Assembly (NCBI GenBank): GCA_002254335.1
Contig: NIVA01000184.1
Location: 1 to 5,513, forward strand
Direction: 5' to 3'
Length of the DNA: 5,513 bases
From: Bacteroidetes bacterium 4572_114
GTDB lineage: Bacteria; Bacteroidota; Bacteroidia; Bacteroidales; 4484-276
The first letter of the stretch is position 1. Each line of letters begins with the position of its first letter. Below, one piece after another: positions 1-5,513 of the stretch. The notes below the pieces were generated by a model. That model was not told the DNA's origin. It searched no databases and saw nothing but the letters and a program-made list of their open reading frames with translations. A program made the position numbers and the translations under genes.

Positions 1-44
1 GCTTCAATGATTTAATGCTTCAATGATTTAATGCTTCAATGATT
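1..44. repeat. 16-bp tandem direct repeat, about 2.75 copies, cut by the window edge
   Basis: The unit GCTTCAATGATTTAAT occurs exactly at 1-16 and 17-32, followed by a partial copy (first 12 bases) at 33-44. Copies abut with no spacer, so this is a simple tandem array. It begins at the window edge and may continue outside. It lies about 30 bp past the stop codon of the NrfD-like gene, in AT-rich DNA with no convincing ORF. The intervening 45-72 is also AT-rich; a 6-bp inverted pair (AATGAT 38-43, ATCATT 63-68) is too weak to call a terminator. Function unknown. Confidence 0.85.
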
Positions 45-72
45 CTTTTATTTAAACATTCTATCATTTTTA

Positions 73-1014
73 TTAATATAGAAATCGGGTGATCTGTCCG
101 GCCTCAACCATTACAAAACGGAAGACCAACCCCCCGATCAGGATCAATAAAGCAGGTATCCAAACCGGTACATGAAATCCTTTGAGTTCTAATATTTCGA
201 GTACTGCCGGAAATACAAGGCCAAGTATTATGACAAATACCCAAAAAACTACGGTAAACTCACCGCCGAGGAATAGTTGTGCTGCCTCGATTTGTACTTC
301 TGATGCAGCAAGAAAACCCATTAGCATGTGGATGATCAGGAATAGCTCAATGCCAATCATAATGAGGTCGAGGCGGCTGAGTACTTTTCTTTCGTATTTG
401 CTTTTCGACATCCACATGGTGGCTGCCAATCCTGTTGATAATCCTGATGTTAAAAATAAAATCCCTAAAACTGATGTATTCCACAACGGGCGGGCATTGA
501 AAGCTGACAATAAAATACCGGTGTAAACACCCAGCACTACTGCCAGCAACATCATTGCCCAGGCCATCTGTTTTCGGTGTTTAATGGCGAGGGCCTCTGC
601 TTGGTTCAGGAAACCGAATTTCCAATCCCATTTTGGGATGAGTTCTTTAATATAGCTCGCTGCCCAAACCATAGATAACGGGGTGACCAGCATAAGTGTC
701 CAGGCCCCCCACGACATTGGGGATTCAAACCTTATGGTCGTGTATAACCTCCAAAAGTATAACTGGTGTTTCAGGTCTAAGAACAAAGCGATCAAGCCTA
801 AAACCAAGGCTATTGGCACCAGGAAAGGAGCCCATTTTACCGTGGTCTCCATCTCTTTCTCTTTACGCATAATTGTAAAATACCCGGCAAAAAACATTAT
901 TCCTGCAGCCAACCCACCGAGGTATAGGTATAGTGGAATTTGCCAATGCCAAATATTAAGGAAAGGATCTATGTTGGGTATATTTCTTCCGCTAACAAAT
1001 AATTCTTCTTTCAT
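73..1014 (-). CDS. psrC: NrfD/PsrC-family membrane subunit of a molybdoenzyme (quinol-interacting anchor)
   Basis: A complete 313-residue polytopic membrane protein, ATG start at 1014 and TAA stop at 75-73. Eight hydrophobic segments are visible at about residues 26-48, 62-82, 102-122, 150-172, 178-201, 214-237, 252-276 and 284-304, matching the eight-helix fold of PsrC. Family signatures include an aromatic/Gly-rich start of helix 1 (WHWQIPLYLYLGGLAAG, from 22), DLKHQLYFWRL then SPMSWGAW (80-105), GILLSAFNARPLW (166-178), and a C-terminal GGLVFRFVMVEAGQ (294-307). Family knowledge: NrfD/PsrC proteins bind menaquinone and exchange electrons with the ferredoxin partner; they carry no heme. His23 before helix 1 is in the region of the quinone site of PsrC enzymes, but I cannot align it here. 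The gene is third in the operon, 11 bp after the ferredoxin gene, and no Shine-Dalgarno sequence precedes it. The symbol indicates family, not proven substrate; PhsC, SrdC or ArrC-like roles are alternatives. Confidence 0.93.
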   Translation of the reverse strand: MKEELFVSGRNIPNIDPFLNIWHWQIPLYLYLGGLAAGIMFFAGYFTIMRKEKEMETTVKWAPFLVPIALVLGLIALFLDLKHQLYFWRLYTTIRFESPMSWGAWTLMLVTPLSMVWAASYIKELIPKWDWKFGFLNQAEALAIKHRKQMAWAMMLLAVVLGVYTGILLSAFNARPLWNTSVLGILFLTSGLSTGLAATMWMSKSKYERKVLSRLDLIMIGIELFLIIHMLMGFLAASEVQIEAAQLFLGGEFTVVFWVFVIILGLVFPAVLEILELKGFHVPVWIPALLILIGGLVFRFVMVEAGQITRFLY

Positions 1015-1025
1015 CTTGTAATATT

Positions 1026-1559
1026 TTATGTCAGAAAATATAATTGTGGTTTAGTGCCGGCCTCGGGTGCAAGGACTTTCCATTTGCGGTTTTTCAACGC
1101 TTTGGAAACATCGCTGTTGGGGTCTTCCAAATCGCCAAAATAGAGACAGTTTGTTGGACAAACTTCCACACATGCCGTGCCCTGCCCTTTTTCGAGACGG
1201 TGGTCGCAGAAAGTGCATTTATCCACATAACCGTCAGGGTGCGAGTAACGTGCATCGTAAGGGCACGCCTGGATACAAGCACCGCAACCAATACATTCGC
1301 TGTGCGTAACTTTTACAATCCCACCCTCAATAATATGGCTTGCCCCCGTTGGGCAACACCTTACACAGGGCGAATTGTCGCAATGGTTACAACGTTCCGA
1401 CCGGAGTTCGATTTCCACATTGGGATAACTGCCGGCAACGTTTTCAACAATCCAGTCGCGGCAATAACCATGAGGGACATTATTTTCTGTTTGACAGGCA
1501 ACTACACAGTCGCCACATCCGACACATTTCTTTGTGTCGATAGCCATTGCATATCTCAT
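1026..1559 (-). CDS. psrB: Four-cluster [4Fe-4S] ferredoxin subunit of a molybdoenzyme (PsrB/PhsB-like)
   Basis: A complete 177-residue electron-transfer subunit with no signal peptide or membrane helix. Sixteen cysteines fall in four ferredoxin-type groups: C12/C15/C18/C22, C57/C60/C65/C69, C89/C92/C95/C99 and C115/C118/C130/C134. The last has the CxxC-x11-CxxxC spacing usual for DMSO/polysulfide reductase B subunits. Cys68 and Cys138 are additional. Family knowledge: such subunits hold four [4Fe-4S] clusters linking the quinone-side membrane protein to the Mo subunit, and reach the periplasm by riding with the Tat-exported catalytic partner, which explains the missing signal. The ATG (1559-1557) overlaps the TGA of the upstream catalytic gene in an ATGA arrangement, and AGGGGAGGT lies 7 nt before it, so translation is probably coupled. 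The stop is TAA at 1028-1026. A C-terminal anchor, as in formate dehydrogenase-N beta subunits, is absent. Exact substrate family (Psr, Phs, Srd, Arr) is unresolved. Confidence 0.93.
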   Translation of the reverse strand: MRYAMAIDTKKCVGCGDCVVACQTENNVPHGYCRDWIVENVAGSYPNVEIELRSERCNHCDNSPCVRCCPTGASHIIEGGIVKVTHSECIGCGACIQACPYDARYSHPDGYVDKCTFCDHRLEKGQGTACVEVCPTNCLYFGDLEDPNSDVSKALKNRKWKVLAPEAGTKPQLYFLT

Positions 1560-3802
1560 GACGCAACCTCCCCTTCTGGTTTTTCTTTAAGAAATGTGAC
1601 AAAATTCCCCCGCATTCCGGTACCGCCCATCACCGGGTCTATCACTACATTTGTAATTAACTCCGAATCGTTGGCCCCACGGCCATTTGCCCTTGTTAGT
1701 TTTTTATTTGAATGGCCAAAGCCATGCACCATGTAAATCGAGTCCCAGCGGATCCTCTCGGTAACCCTAACTTTTATGGGATGGGCCGAAACAATACCAT
1801 CCTGATTTTTTAGCCAGATGTACTGGTCTTTTTTCAAGTCCCACAAATCGGCCACTTTTGGGTTTATCCAAACTGAATTTTCTTGTTTTAAGTCCCACAA
1901 GTTGTGGTTATTGGCAGTACGGCTAAAAGTGTGCATCGGTGCCCTGCCGTATATCAACCGGTAGAAACCCTCGGGTGGTCCGGGGTGTTGTGTGTAAACC
2001 GGGAACGGGTCAAACCCTTCTGCAGCAAGATCGTTCGAGAATAGTTCAATCTTTCCAGTTGCGGTATTAAATTTAACATCCTCACCTTTTTGGAAATAAA
2101 GGCCACCACTTTCCCTGTCGAATTTCTTTACGCCAATCCGTTGCATTTCTTCCAGCGACGAACCCACTTGTTTCAACTGCCAGTCTAATAAATCGGTAAT
2201 ATCATCATAAGGAAAATAATCGCCAAGCCCCATTTTTTCGGCCAATGTTTTTGCTATCCACCACGATGGCTTGGAATCGTATTTCGGTTCAACAGCAGGC
2301 ATCCTTAGTGCCAGGTAAGGTTCGCGGTGCGGCGAAGTCCTTATCAAGTCGTACCTTTCAAGATAAGTACACTCAGGCAGCACCACATCGGCATAACCGG
2401 TTACCTCCATGGGCATGGTGTCTATCACAACCATAAACTCGAGATTGGACATGGCCTCTACGGTGTTTGCCTGATTAGGCAATGTTAATGGAAGGTTGGT
2501 GCCCGAAACAATCCAGCCTTTAAAGTTACATGCCCGGTCGGCGGTTGGAATGGTTGCATCACAAATCCCTGACGATAGTGCCATGCTGGCAAGTTTAAAC
2601 TGGCCAGGGTACGCATCGCGCCATGTTTTTGTTGGCTTGGGGTTTGGGGGCGTTTTTGGGTACGGAAGGTGTAAGCTCTCTTTTAAATAGAAACCACCAC
2701 GGTTTCCCCAGGAGCCAAACAAGGCATTTAAAATTGCAACGGCCCGGATCCGTTGTGTGTCGTCGCCATACCAGGTAACATGCCTGCCGGGATGGATAAT
2801 CACTGCCGGTGCGGCATTGGCCATTTCACGGGCTGTCTTCCTGATAACAGCGGGTTTAATTGTGGTGATGCCATAAGCCCATTCGGGTGTCATATCTTTT
2901 ACATGCTCTTTTAGTTCATCAAAGCCATAGGCATACTTTTCAACATACTCTTTGTTGTAAATGTCTTCGTAAATTGCCACATGTATCCATGCCATCAAAA
3001 GCGCAAGGTCGGTAGATGGTTTTATGGGCAACCAATATTTCGATTTGCTGGCCGCTGTGCTTAACCTCGGGTCAACAGTTATAATGGTAGCGCCTTTATC
3101 AATGGCTTGCGACATTTCCTGTACCTGGCCGTTGTGCATATTCTCGCCAATGTGCGTACCAATTAAAACAAGACAATTTGTGTCGCGGATATCTGTTGGT
3201 TCGGGCGAACCGACCCCTTCGCCATAAGTGGCAATCCACGCCGTTTCCCTTGGCCCCCTGCACTGTGCAAAAGATGGGGCCGTGATATTTGGTGAGCCAA
3301 ATGCTTTTAGGAAAGTGCCGAAGAATTTCCCCCCGGAACCATGATTGAAGAGCGCAACGCATTCGGGGCCATGCTCGTCGGCTATTTTCTTTAAATTTTT
3401 GGCAACCAAATCCAATGCCTCGTCCCAGGAAGCTTTTCTGAAGTAGGGTTTACCATTCTTTTTCTCCCTGATCAATGGGGTTTTTAGCCGGTCTTCATCA
3501 TAATACATCCCTATCCCACCAGTCCCCCTCGGGCAAAGCCTTCCGTTGCAGTGTGGATCGTTATTGTTTCCAATTATCTTTAAAATTTTTCCTTTATTAT
3601 CAGTGTATGTCCATCCTGCACATTTCCAAAAACAAACTTCGCAGTAAGTGGGATACCTGTTTTGCCCATTAAAAACTGAACCGGAACCTTCGTGGCTGCC
3701 CGGTAAAGAAGATCCCTTGGCCATAGAAACAACGCCGGTGGCCATTGCGGCCCCCACTGTTCCCAGTGCCGAGATTTTAATAAAATCCCTCCTTGTCTTC
3801 AT
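1556..3802 (-). CDS. psrA: Tat-exported molybdopterin oxidoreductase catalytic subunit (PsrA/PhsA-like)
   Basis: 748 residues from the ATG at 3802, the periplasmic catalytic subunit of a CISM enzyme. The N-terminus has a twin-arginine signal (TRRDFIK, 3-9, then a hydrophobic stretch to about 28). An N-terminal [4Fe-4S] site is Cys54, Cys57, Cys61 and Cys90. The probable Mo ligand is Cys181 in SFAQCRGPRETAW. Family blocks follow: DPRLSTAASKSKYWLPIKPSTD (244-265), GNRGGFY (366-372), YADVVLPECTYLERYD (470-485), TGKIELFS (582-589), GRAPMHTFSRTANN (619-632) and HGFGH...GRGANDSEL (693-715), the last in the C-terminal cofactor-binding domain. Length suits PsrA/PhsA (about 750) and is shorter than typical TtrA. 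Start choice: a TTG at 3850 is in frame but would put 16 residues before the twin arginines. No Shine-Dalgarno sequence precedes 3802. Known for the family: two-electron reduction of polysulfide, thiosulfate, selenate or arsenate. Substrate and direction are not determined by this sequence. Confidence 0.92.
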   Translation of the reverse strand: MKTRRDFIKISALGTVGAAMATGVVSMAKGSSLPGSHEGSGSVFNGQNRYPTYCEVCFWKCAGWTYTDNKGKILKIIGNNNDPHCNGRLCPRGTGGIGMYYDEDRLKTPLIREKKNGKPYFRKASWDEALDLVAKNLKKIADEHGPECVALFNHGSGGKFFGTFLKAFGSPNITAPSFAQCRGPRETAWIATYGEGVGSPEPTDIRDTNCLVLIGTHIGENMHNGQVQEMSQAIDKGATIITVDPRLSTAASKSKYWLPIKPSTDLALLMAWIHVAIYEDIYNKEYVEKYAYGFDELKEHVKDMTPEWAYGITTIKPAVIRKTAREMANAAPAVIIHPGRHVTWYGDDTQRIRAVAILNALFGSWGNRGGFYLKESLHLPYPKTPPNPKPTKTWRDAYPGQFKLASMALSSGICDATIPTADRACNFKGWIVSGTNLPLTLPNQANTVEAMSNLEFMVVIDTMPMEVTGYADVVLPECTYLERYDLIRTSPHREPYLALRMPAVEPKYDSKPSWWIAKTLAEKMGLGDYFPYDDITDLLDWQLKQVGSSLEEMQRIGVKKFDRESGGLYFQKGEDVKFNTATGKIELFSNDLAAEGFDPFPVYTQHPGPPEGFYRLIYGRAPMHTFSRTANNHNLWDLKQENSVWINPKVADLWDLKKDQYIWLKNQDGIVSAHPIKVRVTERIRWDSIYMVHGFGHSNKKLTRANGRGANDSELITNVVIDPVMGGTGMRGNFVTFLKEKPEGEVAS
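1566..1574 (-). promoter_or_regulatory. Strong Shine-Dalgarno-like site for the ferredoxin gene, inside the 3' end of the catalytic gene
   Basis: Minus-strand AGGGGAGGT lies 7 nt before the ATG at 1559 and is read within the last codons of the catalytic gene (Glu-Gly-Glu-Val). It decides the ferredoxin start and, with the ATGA overlap at 1556-1559, suggests coupled translation. It stands out because neither the first nor the third gene of the operon has such a site, and Bacteroidota often do without one. The match may be partly due to the encoded residues. Confidence 0.55.
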
Positions 3803-3847
3803 AAAGTATATATCTATGTATGTAAATATGTGAATAGAAAGAATGCG

Positions 3848-3855
3848 CAAAAGTA
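3848..3855 (-). promoter_or_regulatory. Candidate Bacteroidota -7 promoter box for the psrABC-like operon
   Basis: Minus-strand TACTTTTG matches the Bacteroidota primary-sigma -7 consensus TAnnTTTG. It would put transcription start near 3841 and a leader of about 40 nt before the ATG at 3802, a sensible distance. No TTG or TTTG is at the usual -33 distance; the nearest upstream TTG is 29 nt away. The match is therefore half a promoter, and an octamer with four fixed T/G positions can arise by chance in AT-rich DNA. Confidence 0.4.
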
Positions 3856-3993
3856 CTTTTATTAAATTGGTGTCTATTTCTTAACAATAGGAATCTATCA
3901 GATAAAAATATGACGTTGGTCAGCTTTTTTTGTGATTTGGAGAGGGGAGGGGTCATCTTTAAATAGAGTCTGTCTCTAAAGTAAACAAAAAAC

Positions 3994-4018
3994 TGATTGA
4001 TGATTGATGATTAATGAT
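3994..4018. repeat. Heptamer tandem repeat TGATTGA
   Basis: TGATTGA at 3994-4000 and 4001-4007, TGATTAA at 4008-4014, then a partial TGAT at 4015-4018. The array runs straight into the palindrome that follows, sharing its first two bases. It lies about 190 bp upstream of the catalytic gene start. No function is evident. Confidence 0.75.
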
Positions 4019-4036
4019 CCCGAAAGCTTTCGGGAT
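4017..4036. repeat. Perfect 20-bp palindrome
   Basis: ATCCCGAAAGCTTTCGGGAT is identical to its reverse complement. As RNA it could fold into a stem of up to 8 bp with a four-base AGCU loop. No T-run follows immediately on either strand, so it is not a standard intrinsic terminator. Its position between same-strand genes, about 290 bp past the T9SS gene stop and 215 bp before the catalytic start, would suit a dispersed REP-like palindrome or a protein-binding site. Which of these applies cannot be judged from one copy. Confidence 0.8.
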
Positions 4037-4200
4037 TGATTTGCGAAGTGTGGGTGTGTCAGACAAATCTAAATTCCTAAATGGATAATCATTAACCTGA
4101 AATCACAAACTATCGACTTCTATTTCCCGGGCAAGGAATAGATTTTTAATTTTCCCCCGCACTTTGTTGATTGTATTTTATACTTTTGGTGATGTAATTC

Positions 4201-4217
4201 AACATTTAACATTTAAA
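4201..4217. repeat. Short direct repeat AACATTT in an AT tract
   Basis: AACATTT occurs twice in tandem at 4201-4207 and 4208-4214, followed by AAA. It lies just before the GC-rich element and is too short to interpret. It is recorded because it adds to the repeat-rich character of this interval. Confidence 0.5.
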
Positions 4218-4230
4218 ATTCTATAAATAT

Positions 4231-4327
4231 TACCGGTGCGCCTGCCCCGCCTGGCCGCCGCTTCGTTTTGGCAGGTGGGCCATAACGCAGTGAAGGCGGG
4301 CTGCACCTTGTGTTTCTGTGGGGCGCA
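4231..4327. repeat. GC-rich structured intergenic element, REP-like candidate
   Basis: About 97 bases clearly richer in G+C than the AT-rich DNA before it, abutting the stop codon of the T9SS gene. Complementary pairs are nested or alternative: TGCGCC (4237-4242) with GGCGCA (4322-4327), CCCGCCT (4246-4252) with AGGCGGG (4294-4300), and CCTGCC (4241-4246) with GGCAGG (4270-4275); GCAG (4287-4290) can pair with CTGC (4301-4304). The first two pairs are compatible and would give a long-range branched fold; the third competes with both. It might be a dispersed intergenic repeat or a 3'-end structure of the T9SS transcript. Only one copy is in the window, so repeat status is inference. Confidence 0.5.
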
Positions 4328-5513
4328 TCAATGCTGCAACACCAACTTTCGCACGGTTTGAAATCCCCCATTGGTTATTTTCAGGTAGTAGGTTCCCTGT
4401 GGATATGAAGATAGGTCGATGGTGAAATCGTTGATTTGATTGTTGCCTTTTTTGATGATTGCCCCATGTGTATCCGAAACTTCCCAATTTGATTTTTCAG
4501 TTGGGTTTTTAATTTGGATGTTGAAAATATTGTTGGATGGGTTGGGCCATACACTGATGGAAACCTGTGAACCGCCCGGCCCGTCAATTCCTATGGGGAT
4601 AATTGTTATAAAGCTCCAGCTAATTTCTTCGTTTGTGGCCTCTCCATGAATCACTGCACCGGCAGGCACTGTAACGGTGTATGTGGTTGAATACTCAAAA
4701 TCATCGTGGATCAGGGTGATTTTTTGGCCTGAGAGTATGGCTGTTACATTGCCCGGATCGGGGGTGATGGTTATGCCCGACAGGTCGCCCTGGGTTATGG
4801 GAATATCAAATTCAACTGCCACAATGTTGGCGAGTGGTACTTCGGTGGCATTTTCTTCGGGGTGAAAAACGATGGGCAAGGGCGTTAAAGCCAATTCGGC
4901 TATAAAGTTTACCATGTCGCCAAAATAGTATTTGCCGGCATCATCTTTTGTATAAGCATGTGCGATGTAAACCGAATCGACCAGCAGTCCCGTTAAAGTG
5001 TGCAAAATTGCCCCTGCCGAATTGGCTACCGCTTGTTGGCCCCAATTCATTTCAGATAATAGTGTGTAGCGGATGCCGGTTTCGGTGATGGTTGCGCCGT
5101 TTTGGGCGGCATAACCTGCTATGGTATTGTTTGCTGCCGTGCCATTGCTCACTGCGGCACTTTGCCGGTAAAGAAACGGGCGGCCATTTTCGTTTGCTGT
5201 CCAGGGGTTATCGTCATTGTTGCCAAAAGCGAAACCTGTAAATACATTGGTTTTAAACTCCTCGGTGGTGAGGCCGGCGAGGTTGGTAATGGTCCCGCTA
5301 TTATATCCACACCCCGTATTGCCCATTCCCGTAGTTTGGGTATCGTAGTAGCTATTGGTGATGATGCCGAAATTATAACCACACAAACCGCCCGCAACCG
5401 AAGTTGCGGTTACCGTGCCGGTGGCATAGCAATTTTCGATAGTGTGGTTGAGGTTGAAACCCACCAGTCCGCCAACATTTTCGGTGCCTGCCACCATGCC
5501 GGTTGCATAGCTG
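4328..5513 (-). CDS. T9SS-exported surface protein with GLUG repeats, Ig-like domain and type A sorting tail (5' partial)
   Basis: The reading frame is open to the window edge, so the start lies outside; 394 residues are visible, ending with TGA at 4330-4328. An internal Met at 5497 is not the start: the codons before it (SYATG) continue a GLUG repeat. Numbering from the first visible residue, GLUG-type repeats occupy about 1-70 (VGGLVGFN, NCYATGTVTA, AGGLCGYN, NSYYDTQTTG), ending in the usual FGNNDDNPWTANENGRPFLY block near 96-115. An Fn3-like segment follows (about 138-203, LTGLLVDSVYIAHAYTKDDAGKYYFGD), then an SbsA/Big_5-like Ig domain (about 208-303, HPEENATEVPL to WSF). Last is a Por-secretion type A tail (about 316-394) with the hallmark VWPNPSNNIFNIQI and a basic end RKLVLQH. 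Family knowledge: the tail directs T9SS passage across the outer membrane and is removed on export. The binding target is unknown. No functional link to the neighbouring molybdoenzyme is evident. Confidence 0.88.
   Translation of the reverse strand, partial: SYATGMVAGTENVGGLVGFNLNHTIENCYATGTVTATSVAGGLCGYNFGIITNSYYDTQTTGMGNTGCGYNSGTITNLAGLTTEEFKTNVFTGFAFGNNDDNPWTANENGRPFLYRQSAAVSNGTAANNTIAGYAAQNGATITETGIRYTLLSEMNWGQQAVANSAGAILHTLTGLLVDSVYIAHAYTKDDAGKYYFGDMVNFIAELALTPLPIVFHPEENATEVPLANIVAVEFDIPITQGDLSGITITPDPGNVTAILSGQKITLIHDDFEYSTTYTVTVPAGAVIHGEATNEEISWSFITIIPIGIDGPGGSQVSISVWPNPSNNIFNIQIKNPTEKSNWEVSDTHGAIIKKGNNQINDFTIDLSSYPQGTYYLKITNGGFQTVRKLVLQH

Larger units (their letters stand above)
3803..4327. 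other. Gene-free interval between the T9SS protein gene and the molybdoenzyme operon
   Basis: No credible protein gene is visible on either strand; the short ORFs here lack family features. Contents from the operon side: AT-rich leader of the catalytic gene (3803-3847), a candidate -7 box (3848-3855), a T-run on the plus strand (3924-3930), a purine tract GGAGAGGGGAGGGG (3939-3952), a 5-bp hairpin TAGAG/CTCTA (3964-3978), heptamer repeats and a palindrome (3994-4036), undistinguished AT-rich DNA (4037-4200), a doubled AACATTT (4201-4214) and a GC-rich element touching the T9SS gene (4231-4327). I see no riboswitch, tRNA or clear intrinsic terminator. Confidence 0.7.

Noticed and set aside
1..44. 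CRISPR-like array
   Set aside because: Units are 16 bp, directly abutting, and have no unique spacers.
1044..1736. Plus-strand open frame of 230 codons
   Set aside because: It is antisense to the ferredoxin gene and the end of the catalytic gene, both with clear family motifs. Its translation shows no domain and reflects the complementary frame of a Cys-rich gene.
73..3802. Formate dehydrogenase, nitrate reductase or tetrathionate reductase identity
   Set aside because: The ferredoxin subunit lacks the C-terminal anchor of formate dehydrogenase-N. The Mo-ligand candidate is Cys rather than the Asp of NarG, there is no NarI-like heme subunit, and the catalytic subunit is shorter than usual TtrA. 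Tetrathionate activity cannot be excluded fully without a tree.
3803..3850. Upstream in-frame TTG start for the catalytic subunit, adding 16 residues
   Set aside because: The ATG at 3802 places the twin-arginine motif at residues 3-9, normal for Tat signals. The longer version would put a hydrophobic, non-conserved stretch before it and would overlap the candidate -7 box.
3911..3922. CRP/FNR-like operator TGAC-N4-GTCA
   Set aside because: Arms of only 4 bp are expected often by chance, the centre is about 75 nt upstream of the predicted start of transcription, and no second site supports it.
4017..4036. Intrinsic terminator of the T9SS gene
   Set aside because: No T-run follows on either strand, and the hairpin is about 290 bp past the stop codon.
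4181..4188. Plus-strand TACTTTTG as a promoter
   Set aside because: It has no TTG at the right distance and there is no plus-strand gene downstream.
4230..4487. Minus-strand open frame of 85 codons through the GC-rich element
   Set aside because: It overlaps the sorting domain of the T9SS protein in another frame, and its second half is the translated GC-rich element. No domain or start signal supports it.

Overview
The window looks like chromosomal DNA from an anaerobic or facultative member of the Bacteroidota. The main evidence is a surface/secreted protein ending in a type IX secretion (T9SS) type A sorting domain, a secretion system essentially confined to that phylum. Supporting points are AT-rich intergenic DNA, a -7 box of the Bacteroidota type (TAnnTTTG), and no Shine-Dalgarno sequence before the first operon gene. 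No rRNA, tRNA, CRISPR array or complete mobile element is visible. All supported genes lie on the minus strand.

Reading along the minus strand (right to left): (1) 5513-4328 is the 3' part of a T9SS-exported protein with GLUG repeats, an Fn3-like segment, an SbsA-type Ig-like domain and the sorting tail; its start lies outside the window. (2) 4327-3803 is a roughly 525-bp gene-free interval. It holds a GC-rich structured element directly after the T9SS gene, a perfect 20-bp palindrome beside heptamer repeats, and a candidate promoter for the next operon. (3) 3802-73 is a tight three-gene operon for a complex iron-sulfur molybdoenzyme (CISM) of the polysulfide/thiosulfate reductase type: a Tat-exported catalytic Mo-bisPGD subunit (PsrA/PhsA-like), a four-cluster ferredoxin subunit (PsrB/PhsB-like) and an NrfD/PsrC-family quinol-interacting membrane subunit. 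(4) 72-1 is AT-rich and ends in 16-bp tandem repeats that run to the window edge.

The three operon products should form one enzyme. The NrfD-like protein exchanges electrons with the menaquinone pool in the membrane, the ferredoxin subunit relays them through four [4Fe-4S] clusters, and the periplasmic subunit passes them through its own [4Fe-4S] cluster to the Mo centre, where the substrate is turned over. Subunit architecture and the cysteine Mo-ligand candidate point to a sulfur-compound (polysulfide, thiosulfate) or possibly selenium/arsenic oxyanion reductase. The sequence alone does not fix substrate or direction. No dedicated chaperone (TorD/PsrD type) is in the window.

I do not see a clearly novel system. 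The items most worth a second look are the unresolved substrate of the CISM enzyme, the GC-rich structured element after the T9SS gene, and the short repeats on both sides of the operon.
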